Positions 1 to 12,100 of a stretch of 64,000 nt of DNA are shown here, one piece after another; position 1 is the stretch's first letter; each line of letters starts with the position of its first letter. The position numbers and the translations under genes were made by a program. The stretch comes from Scolanthus callimorphus (taxonomy: Eukaryota; Cnidaria; Anthozoa; Actiniaria; Edwardsiidae): contig CM066916.1 of assembly GCA_033964015.1 (NCBI GenBank), positions 14,486,501-14,550,500 on the forward strand. The letters run 5' to 3'. The notes beneath the pieces are model-generated. The model saw only the letters and a list, made by a program, of their open reading frames with translations. It was not told the DNA's origin and did not search any database.

Positions 1-136
1 TCATGAACAAGTGTGGATCAGACAGAAATTTGTCTCGACGATTTGGGGGTGAAAAGCGTATTGGGACTATGCTGAAATATTAGTGACTGTCACTGAAAAA
101 AATCATAATTATCTATTTTTACGGGGAGAACAGAAA

Positions 137-3100
137 TCACTGAACCGATGAGATTCGTGATGTTTCGAGATAAATCTCTCGGGCCTAGGACATTTGCCGT
201 TTCTAATGCAAATGAACTTAGACAATAAGGTTTCCTCAATTGCATTAGAAATGGAAAGGAATTTTAAACCTTCCCCCCAGTTTTACAGTCACTGCATAAA
301 TGCAAACATTAGGCTTCCTTGCACGACGAGGCCTCTGTGGCCTTGCACACACTCTTTGGGTGGCAATATTTTAAAAAGGCTGAACTTTTTGAATTGCTTT
401 CTTACAAAGTAGAGGTCGTAAACTACAAATTCGTACCTTTTTTCAATATGTTGCGGGATTCCTGTGTCAAACGCGCGCGCAAAAAGTCGGGAAAATTAAC
501 AAATGAGAAACGTGTTCTACCTGTCTGGTCCATTCCTTTTCTGTCTCTGCAACAGTGAGGTATGTGTTTCCCATCATGGCGATTAGCATGTTAAACGTCA
601 GCAGGGCACCGATAACCATGAACACAAAAAAGACGATCTGAAAGACCAAATTTGTTTTCATTTATGAACCGCAGCAACTTGTAATTTCTCTCGTTTATGA
701 TTGCTTATGTATTTTTAGACTTAGGCAGTCATTTGAAATTCGCTTATTGTTTTGTGCCCGTAGAGGCTGGTTCTCACTGGAACGCAAGCGCAAGGCAAGT
801 GTGAATCATAGCAACGCAAGCGCAAGCCTAAAGTAAACATTGATTAGTTGCTTGCGTTCACTTGAATCACACTAGACGCACGCACAAGCGCAAGAGAACA
901 CATTGCCTCGATTTTCGTGTGCTTACGTCTGCGCTTCTTGCGTTCTAGTGTGAACCACAAAAGGGAAACATATGAGTTTGATGTCCTTGCGCTTGCACTT
1001 GCGTTCCAGTGAGAACCAACCTTACGAGAACTGACAGAACTATTAAGAAGACAAATAGTTTTCTGGTAAAAGGTAGTTGATTGTGAAAAAGGTAGATTCT
1101 CTCGCAGGAGAAGTGATATCTTTTCTATTACATCTAATTAAAAAAGGTTGCTTTGGTGTTTGGTGTTTGGTCTTTTGATTATAGCGCGAAACAAAGGAAT
1201 TATTTGCTTCAGTGACCACGAAACAAAGGCGTTCAATGACCAAACATCAATGACCAAAGCAACCTTTTCTGAATTAGGTGTAAATGCTAATGCATGTTAC
1301 TTACGAGTCCAATGACTTGAAACGGCGTATTTGAATCCATTAACTGACCATGAAGATCCTAAGAATGAAAGGTTTTTATATCGTTACTTATTATAAAATG
1401 CAAGAAGTATCTTTAAGAGCCCGTGTCAGCCACTCCTTTGTTATTGTTTAGCATCTCTTGGCATTTCTGTTTTTGGATTTTCTTACCCCAAACTCTCCCA
1501 GGGACATGATAATTAGCGCCAATCCCGCGGCGAACCATCTGGTGAACATGTGCTCTTCCGCGTCATCTGACAGATAACCGTTCATCACTAAAACATGGCT
1601 GAAAATGAACAGCAAAGCTCAATACCAGGAGTAGAAGAATACATTTTAGATTGTGATAGTGAGAATTCGCTGTTCAACGCGCGCAATGTGATGGCGGCGT
1701 GTCTTTCCTTCATCTTTCTTTTGAAAAATGCGAGAGGGGAAATAATCTGTAGCCATGCAAAAAAAAAATAATAATTTAATCTACAATCTAAAATAGATCT
1801 GTCTACTCTTGTCTTTCGGGCGCCCACCACTAGGTGATGGAAGCTCCTGTTGATGGGCTCCCTGTGCTTCGGACGCCCACCATTAGGTGATGGAGGCTCT
1901 TGTTGATGGGCTCCCTGTGCTTCGGACGCCCACCACTAGGTGATGGAAGCTCCTTTTGATGGGCTCTCTGTGCTTTGGACGCCCACCACTAGGTGATGGA
2001 GGCTCCTGTTGATGGGCTCCCTGTGCTTTGGACGCCCACTACTAGGTGATGGAGGCTTCTGTTGATGGGCTCCCTGTGCTTCGGACGCCCACCACTAGTT
2101 GATGGAGGCTCCTGTTGATGGGCTCCCTGTGCTTTGGACGCCCACTACTAGGTGATGGAGGCTTCTGTTGATGGGCTCCCTGTGCTTCGGACGTCCACCA
2201 ATAGCTGATGGAGGCTCCTGGTGATTGGCTACTGAGTTTGCATTTACCTTGTGAGAATCCAATGACAAATATCATGTATATGATGAAGAAGATGATGAAA
2301 TCTCGTTTGAGCATCTGCCAGATCATCACGACGTAAGGACCAGTCAGTTGGAACCCCCTACAGAACACACGTAATAATCGTAGTTATATGTATGCTCTGA
2401 AAAGCCCAGAATCACAATTTAGGAAACATAATGAGAACAACCAACGTATAAGTGATCTTACTTGCAGAAATTGAGAGAATATGGCCAAGCGAGTACGAGA
2501 GCGATGATGGTTAGGTGATCTTCCAAAGCCACGTGGCATGTAAGACGTGCTATAAGACAGCACGGGACGATGGCACAGGACACAACAAAGAGGCCACGAA
2601 TAGGGTTATAGAGCTGCGGAAATAAGGTATGGTCAGAAGTGGTCAGTGCACCACAAAACTTTTAGTTTCCATCATTCTTATCTACATTGAACTTTCTCGT
2701 GAAAGTTTCCAACGAAACATGCAAAAAAAAAGTTCTTTGCATGGGAAAACCTCTGTCCTATTAAATGCTAGAATACACTAAGTATTTGCTGGCGCTCTTT
2801 TGACACAGTCGAGAACTTGATATAGAGCGGATTTTAGGTGACCGTCGTGGGTAGTTGGGACACTAAGTAATGGTGACATCATTTTGCTATTGGTTTCGCT
2901 ACAGTCATATGAAATCTAGCCTGCTTAGCTGGTCGTTTTGTGTGTTTTCCAAGACGATTTCTTTGGCGAGCGCGGGAATTGTGTACCGACCCGAGAGCGA
3001 GTTCTATAAATGGCCCGCGAAAACCTGCAGGGCGGGAGAGAGCAGAGAAAAACCTCTTCCCCTCCGCCTCCCCTCGATGGCAATTTTAGACGCGTTTTTG

Positions 3101-6100
3101 GCCTGTTATTGGCGCGGTCATTTATCGAACAAGGATAAACAACCTGCGCTCTCGCCGATTAAATCGTTTGGAAAGCACACAAAACCGCCAGCTACACAGG
3201 CTATATGAGATTCACTAGAATAGTGCAGCTTCAAAACGAAAGCATGCTCGGTCCGAATGCATGCTCGATGATCCAGTGCCTCATGCCGTAGCTGGCCATT
3301 TGTCGCAAAAAGAGTTTTGCAATCCATAGGAGCATCAGAAGAGCTTCGTATTTCTTTGTTTTCTCGAACTACTTACCAATCCCCAGGCAACAGTTCTAAT
3401 GCCTTGAAGATACATCTCCGTAACATGAGTAACAGATATCCTATTGCCCATATGTTGGCAAGAATTTCAAATGCACCACGAGTCTGCAACGAGAACAAAT
3501 CAATGTTAGGTTCACACAAGGTTCATTTTAGACTGGGCAGGCCCGTAGTCAGCATGAGGCGAACGAGGCACTCGGCCTCGGTAAAAAATTGTGTTAATGA
3601 TAGACTAGCAGTTTAACTTCCAAGTGTTCTATAATTAAAAGAAAATTGTATAACGATATTTTCTGGAAATCTGGCTCACTCTGCCTCGATTTTTTTCTGG
3701 GTACGGGCCTGCTGGGTCCAGAGACACGTTCAACATTTGGCTCAAGATTTGTGAGTATTTAACAGTGTTTCTTCGTGAACGAAAAACCCGACGAAACTTC
3801 GTAAATATTCTGAATACATGTTGACCAATATTTAACGTTTTAACGTTGACCAAGAGAAAATGATCATTTTCTCTTGCGTTGACTAAATCACTGAAAACGT
3901 TTTTTAGGAAATGTTAAAACTTCTCATTGAATCTTGTTAAACGCCTTGTGGAATCATGTTTAATGATGCTGAACCGTTCAACATTCGTTAAAAAGATCCG
4001 TAAAAATCAAGGTTCCCGCCATGTAACAGTCCGGTTCATTACCAGTTTTGGTAATATCAATTTTGCTCATTACGCATGCATAATAGGACAAAATGGCGGC
4101 TGTAGCTGATGTTAGCGTACCCTTAATAAATGTACCTTTTCTTCCTCTAGAACGTCCCTACCCATGAACCTTTGCCTGAAAGACATGACAAGGGCAACAG
4201 GAACTCCATATTGCTTGCGAAACTAACGAAATCAGAGCGAAGTACGAAAATATTTGAAGATTTACTGCTGCCTCTATCAAGTTTTTACACTAATTTTTGC
4301 CTGATCGTATAGGGAAAAGGCCGAATTGAAGTAGGTTCCACCCATATTTACAAAAAATGCACCCATAGGCGTGAAAATATAGTAGTTTTGCTTCCTATAT
4401 ATACAAGAATTACTTGGGTACCCGGCGATTTCGTGGGGTACTAGCGATGTGAAGTCAAATCTCTTCGCCATCGGTAGATGTACTCGAAGCGAGTATCAAC
4501 GCCACGTCAGAAGTCGAGCCATTTATATGTGCTGGTCTCGTGAAGTCGATAATAACTACCAGAGGAAAAAGGCAAGGGGAAGAGCTCATCAAAGATCAGC
4601 AAGGAAACGAGTTTCTGCGTTCAGTTCCATCGTCTTTGGTTTTGATATGGACCCGAGAAGTTAGAGTTAATTATCACCAGCCGACAAATGACCCAAATTA
4701 TAACAGGGTAAATACAAACCCCATACAAATATGGCGTACCCTTTTAAAGTTATAAGGCACTGACCAACTAAACTCGAAGCGAAAGTCCGCGGTTTCAGCA
4801 TCGTTAAACAAAATCAACTGGTACACAAACGAAGCCTAAAGCCATATAACCGTCCGGGCACTCGAGTTTGGAAGGGATTCGACTGCGCCATGCAGTGACC
4901 AACGGCCAAGCCTTCAAACAACGGATACTGAATAGCCAGGAGTTTTCTGTTCACCTAGTCTTCTGTTTTCCATTGCAGATGAGGCTAATTTCCTCGATAG
5001 GACGACACATAAAGCCGTGAAGGGCGAAGTGAAAGCAACCCCGGGGCGATGCCAAAACCCGCTCGAATGATAACAGCCGAGACCGTTTAATTGGTTTCAA
5101 GGGTCTGTTCTTGCCTTACAAACTAAATTACATTACTTCTCTGTCAAAATACTAAGGCCGGGTAACGAGTATGGGGTGCCAAATGTAAAAATATTTATAT
5201 GTAAGTATTTTCATTATATGCATACATGGGCAATTCCAGAAAATAAAGGTACCCTCCCCACGGGCGGCACTAGCTTTTGACCCCCCCATGCATCCGGAAT
5301 TTCCAAAATGGTTTACCCCCCCATGCATATAGAATTCCGGGCAGGTTAAAGAAATCCAGCTTCGAAAACCCCCCCCTTGCAATCAGAATTCCGAGCTCTT
5401 AAACCCCCCCATCCCATCGGAATTTCCAAATGCCGCCCGTGGGGTGGGTACCTTTATTTTCTGGAATTGCCCATTTCCTTTATATGTCGCAAATGCCTTA
5501 GGTAATAAAAATTGTTTTAGAGATATAAGCAATACGGTGTAAAATGGTTTCAATACGGTGTAAAATGGTTTTTGGCATATAACCAAATTTAATGTGAATG
5601 TGGTTGTTTGCTAAATAACCAATTCTTGGGTTTCAATCACGTGACTTTTGCGCGTAATTTTGCATCCGGTCTGAATCAGCTGGAGGTCAAGATGAAGAAG
5701 TTTTCTGAAGTTCACGAGCAAAACTTCAAATTAGTTGCTACATTTTCTAAAAAAAACACAACTATAAATGAACCTGATTCGTGTTTAAAATTAATCGTAG
5801 TGTAAATACAAATTTGTAGCGATTGGAAAGTCGGGATTTGCTTTTCTAGACAGTTCAACTGTGGTAAATGAGTAAAACTTTACAAACTGGCTGATATTTT
5901 ATGCAGCGTTTTTTTCAAATGCTTGATGTTTTCACTCACTTGGCGCAAAAAAAAAATAATTGTAATGTAAAATAGATATGTAATAGGGTTAAGAAACATT
6001 TATATGCTCCTTCTGTTCTTTGTTTCTGGACGAAAGACCTTAGAAACAGAAGTTTTCGAAGACGGTAAGTTAAGTACTTGATTGCTGCTTTTTGTCAAAC

Positions 6101-9100
6101 GGAACTCAGAAAACTATCGACCCGGCTCTGTTGCATACAGTTTTCCCCATACTGCAAAACAATTTTCCACATAAACAAGATTCAATTCTCAATAAGCTAT
6201 TACATGTAGGTGACAAATTTTTGTAGTTTCTAAAGTATGTTTTTACAAAATGCCTAAAATTTGACTCTTTCAAAGTTGTGTTTCAGTCAGCTCAACGCAG
6301 CGACAAAACTCACTTTGTCAAATGAAACAAAACTTGACCAAACTTTAGTCAATGAAAAATAAATTGTATACACACGACTGGGAAAAAGAATCGAAAAGTC
6401 CATGTCGACCTAGAATAAATAAGTAAATCCCTGAGAAATATAAATCCCGTAGATTTTGCTGGGTTTTCGGACTCCTTGTAAAGTTAAATGTTTGACAAAC
6501 TTTCACTTTTGCCTACCTGCTCGGATTTTGAAGCGAACTTCATGTGATTTATCCTTGTATCAAATGAGAAACCAATTCATCTCATAGTCCTGGTGGTTTT
6601 GTGTAAATCCTTTATGATTCCCTAATCCATCCGTGGCTACCAAACTCATTTAAACTTAATTTCAAATACATATCTTCATGAATCACTTTCACTTGGCGAC
6701 AACAAGTTCTCGAGGCCACGGCGCTTTTCGGCTGCTTTTCTGGAGTCGTTTGGACCATTTCGATTGTTTTCAGAGTTTGTATTGCTTGCCTGTCTGTTTT
6801 GGGCAATCTAAAGACATCTGTTTACCTAACTTGTAGAATGAGAAACAATGCGAGGAGATATCATTTTCGAGTTTTCCATCTCGAAAAGCACTGCAGGCAC
6901 CTCCAGCTGAATTTTTAATGAGGCTCTAAAAAGCGGATGTGACGTCATATGAAACCCAAGAATTCTCTGATATGACTTATCCGCAATGGTTTTATGGTGG
7001 TTTTATCGTGGAATCGAGGCTGGCAGTACTGAAACGAGGCTGTATAAGAATCCAAGATGGCGAACAACATGGAAGAAGATAAGGTATTGACTTTATCTAT
7101 TTTATTTGGTTCTCACGAATTCGACATATTCTATGTTTTAGTTCCATACTTGAAGGATGTTTTGGCTGTTTTTTTGTGTGCTTTTAAATAAAAGTAAATC
7201 GAATTTTCAATAGAAATAGACGCTGCTACTTTCGACGGTGCGGATCTCACAGATGAAAAAAGAAATCGCTGCAGTTCTTAGTTTGCTGTACCCATCCACA
7301 ACGCTTTTATGTTTGGTCTCGAATGGCCAAAACGGGCGAGAATAGGAGAAACATGAATGGAGTTTATCGAAGCTTGCGGTAACGTACAGGTACAGCAAGC
7401 TGGGCCCCTCATAGCCTGCGTTGACAGCCGAACTAAACCTGGGTTGAGTTGAACTAAACCCAGGTTTAGTTCGGCTGTCAACGCATGATAGGCCCCTCAC
7501 AGAAAAAAAATATTAAGATTCAAGTGATTACACGGCGCCAATTACAGCTCCAGGGGCACCCAACGATCATTTTCGTATAAATGTCTGTACATGGCAACAT
7601 GGATAGCGCTACGCGCGACAGCTGAAATTTTCGCTTCAGAATTAGAAGCTTAAAATTTTCGTATAGAGCGGTTTTCATATGACTGTAGTAAACCAATCGC
7701 AAAGTAATTACACGAATTCTGAACAAAACCTATAGGAGTAGTTACAGTCACCTGAAATCCGCTCTATAGATCAGATAGATAATAATTATAACAGATTACT
7801 TTAGACGCAGAACAAATCCTTTTCTTCTCATTTGAACATATGGTCCACATTGAATAAATTCACAGCCATTCTTGTCAAGCCATAGGCTACGGGAAAAAGT
7901 TTTAAAAATAGTTAAATCGCTAAATTATTGTGATTAGATTCTCGGTTTTGAGGGGACTGGGACAATTTGGGTAGATTTTAGTAGAATGGGAGTGAGTGTA
8001 CATATTTTTTGAGTGACCAGTGGCTTGAAGTTCAGACCCAAATTGCCCCCTCGAAACTGAGAATGCAATCACAATATACACATGTGGTTGTTGTGAATGA
8101 CACACCAGTCATAAAATAGCTATTCTTTATTTTGTTTCTTTAAATATTTAAGACATTTTTCAAACAATTCAGCTATTTTTCAAACTTTTTCTTGTAGCCT
8201 GTGAGGCCTATGGTCAAGCTTTTATGGGGTGTCGACCATTTTAGGGAGCTTCTTGCAGAGCAGAAGCATCTCTAATTTACAATGCTCATCTGAAGAGAAC
8301 AAATAATCTGTTATTAGGTATGCCTTAAAGAATAACTCTGTTTTATTATCATACAGGAACAAATGATGGACAAAGTCTCCTCAACCCCAGCAGTATTGGT
8401 TTAAACATAGAGGCTCGTACAGCCAATCAACTCAACTTAGTTGGGAAGCAGAAAGAAATCAAAAGCTTGGTTTATATATTCCTATGTGTCTAAAAAGGCC
8501 AAGGAAGACAGGACAATATTTCCAAGCAGACTCAATAAACCACTGTCTTAGTTCCTTGGAAACTTGTGGTGTCGCAGTGAACTAAGAGGAGTTCGAATGG
8601 ATGTGACCTATGAAGGATAATTAGGCCTAGGGCAATCGTCAAATTACAGTCGCATTTAATGCATTTATAACAATATATTTTTTGGAAGTGTAATGAGTCG
8701 ACATCTTAATTAATACCTTAAATGGACACAACTTGAGTTCGACGTACCGGTATGCCCTAGGCCTAAAAATATTAAATTTCAAACGCTGAATTTGATACAA
8801 AAACGATACATGGTATGACAGAACTAACAAGCAAGCCTTGTAATTTACTTGTTTTTCATGATAACGTTGCTGCTAAACACAGATTTTTTTGCAAATCTAA
8901 CTTTGAAAAAATTGGCGAGCTACTTGACGTAGTAAATGTTAACGTAAGACCTAAAAGAAGACATACGGAGTACATTCCGAAGGAAATTAGCATAACTCTA
9001 TTATTTTGAAACAATAATGTCACGTCATCTACGTGACCACCGGAAAACGACAAGCGATATTTGACTGAGAATATGAATGAGTTATTTCGAAATTTATGGA

Positions 9101-12100
9101 GAATGCGAGAACCCTAGAAGAAGGTCTATGTTGAAATGTTAATTTAGGGCTGAGCATCATTTCCAAATTTAATATATCGAAATTGATCATGGGTCTATAT
9201 GCTAAAGGAGTAACCACTGGTGATTAGTTCAATAGCGCTGCGCACAGATTATAAAATCAGATCACGAAGACTCAGCAACAAACAATTGACCGCTCCCGCT
9301 TCATTGTTCTACTCACTGTTGCTACGTTGGACAAGCCAAAATGTTACTTTGGCATAGAGCATGAAAAATTACACCGATTGCAGGAAAGTGTTAGAAGTTT
9401 GCTCATAGTATATGGGGTTTATATTTTCGTCACGAAAAGCTGAAGAATTCATTCAAAATCTTCAATTTCAAGTTTGTTGCTCGGACATTTAGAAATGAAA
9501 AGTGAAAAGTGAAAACTGCCCATTGTTTGGTAATTAATTAAAGCAAAGACGGGATCGGTCTATTGCTCTGAAATCCCATTCAGAAGGATCGCGCTCGTAA
9601 TACGAGCCAGGATAGGAGTACTAAGAAAATGGGAGAAAAGTATATTTGTTTGTCTGAATTTTTAATTAGTGTGACGTAATCTGTGCGCAGCGCTATTGAC
9701 TGACGCTAGCGTATCTCTGATCCTTGAACCGCCTCCTCTTTGTTGTGTACATAGGACTGGGGGATAAAAAACTACAGCCCAAGGACTCACTAACTAATAC
9801 CTCGTCCACGCCACCAGAAAACCAGAGGGCAACAACAAGCGTAATAAATAGATGCTAAGGTGTGGACCATTAGAAATTGGGGGAGAGGGGTGGCAATTCC
9901 CCAAAAAAATTCGTGCAAGGCCAATCCTTCCCCCCCCCCCCAAAAAAAATAAAAAATCTTGCAGAGATTCAATAGAAAAATAAATCCTACAAATACATGG
10001 CTTGGGCTATCGTTAAAAAGATGTCTGAAGTAGTTATTCCAGCAACTTCTCTATCATGCATTTTTCTATCTTTTCTACTTCACTTTACTCAATACTTAGT
10101 AAAAATTTCGGCGCGCGAGGCTGTGAGAAATCGCGCAACGAAGACACAACCCTCGCGCCATTTACAAGAACAAGTGTATCTTGCCGTGCAGTGATAGGCC
10201 TGGCAGGCAGTCACTATATTCCAAAGAAGACCACTTAGGTAAGCGTGAATTCGACGTTACAAGCATACAAATTCGTCATTTGGACCGCTTCACGCAATGA
10301 ATCGTTATTTGCGGCGTGCATAAATGATAAAACCTACAGGCTTTGTTTACTATACACAAAAACGGAATGTTGATCTACCCTTCAGTTTGAGGCTTGATGA
10401 AATGCGTTTATCAAAATGCGCAACGAAAGAAAAATACGATACCCTCTATCTGAGAATGTCTTCTACTAGGAGAAACGTTCAACAGCTTCATATCTTTTTT
10501 AACTCAACCAATGTAAATATAGCATAAGAAAATTTGTTGTACATATACATTCAGGAATAGGATTTGGCCTGTAGAAAACGCCACGGGAAAAAGGTCTTGC
10601 TCGATGCGCAGTTCTACCCTCTACCCCTCGTGGGTTTACCCTTTCCCACTGTCTATACTTCTCACTCTGACAAGTTTCGGTATGTACGTATAACGTGTAT
10701 TTTGTGCGTGTGTCTACGAAAAAAAAAAAAAATCTTGCACAACCTGATCCCCGAAAAAAATCATACGCAAAAAAATTGCCACCCCACTCCCCCAATGTCT
10801 AATGGTCCACCCCTGCAGATGATTAGAAAACGTGTCTTAACAACGACAAGCTCAGTAGTTAGACGCTGAGAAAAAGTTTCTTAGCAACAACCATCGTCGA
10901 AAACGCGACTTAGTAAAACAAGTGTAGTAGATAGACGCTGAGAAAACGCGACTTAGCAACTCACTAACTAATACCTCGTCCACGCCGCCAGAAAACCAGA
11001 GGGCAACAACAAGCGTAATAAATAGACGCTAACAAAATGCGGGTTAGCACGACAAGCGTAGTAGATAGATGATGAGAAAATGCGACTTAGTAACAACAAG
11101 TGTAGTAGTAGATAGACTCTAAGAAAACGTTACTTAGCAACAGAAAGCATAGAAGATAGACGCTGAGAAAACGCGACTTAGCAAGAACAAGTGTAGAGAG
11201 ACGTTGAGAAAACGCGACTGATCAACAAGTGTAGTAGATAGACGCTGAGAAAACGCGACTGATCAAGAAGGGTAGTAGATAGACGCGGAGAAACGTGCCG
11301 TCTTGCAACAACAAGCGTAGTAGATAGACTCGACTGTAAGAAAACGCCACTTTATAGCAACAACAAGCGTAGAAGATAGACGCTGAGAAAACGCAACTTA
11401 GTGTGAGATGTTCAAAAAGACAATAATTTTTGATAGTTGTTAACTAGATTATTCCTTATTTTTCACGTTAGCTTAGACAGCGTTTCATGATATCAAGTGC
11501 AAAATCGTTTTTTTAGTTACCGCAGCACATATAAAGGCATTTTATTGCATGACATGATTTCCTGGATTGCATGTGTAATCTGATTGCATTGCACTTCTTT
11601 GACTTTGTTGTATCTAGGAGTTCGTATTAATTTTCCGATATTGTATTGATCCAATTCGTTACTTTGCTGCATAAAAGGAGCCCAATCCTAGTATTTTCAG
11701 CATGTTCTGGAAATCAAGAAAGTGTACAATAACTAAGACGACGAGAAATTTTACGGCAGAAGGAGGGTACATGTTGTCGTTCCCGTTTATTAACCAGTTG
11801 TAAACTGTGTAGTGTGATTTTTTATATTTGCCTAAGAAATCCGTGCTCCTACTTGACAGCCCATCTCATCCTGTTACACTTGGTGCCAGAAATAGAATCC
11901 AAGTGTAAAATTCAAGTGTAAATTCTGTGGAAATTAACAAGCGTGAAAAATGTCGCTTGAGGATCAAGATGCCGCTCTGAACGCCAAACTGACTAAGATG
12001 GAGACGCTGCTATAGCAGAGTGCCACCCAACCAGACATCAGCCAGGCATCCACCAGTAGCAGTATCACATTACCAGCCATCTGTGTGTCAGTGCCAAGGA

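Noticed and set aside
1..81. Terminal TRPV exon reading HSPNTLFTPKSSRQISV
   Set aside because: A fair acceptor is present, but the reading does not resemble a TRP tail and another frame of the same stretch looks equally plausible.
3870..4110. Extension of the palindrome left of 5168
   Set aside because: Only a 32-bp block matches the right side; the sequence around it does not align, so it is probably a separate small repeat.
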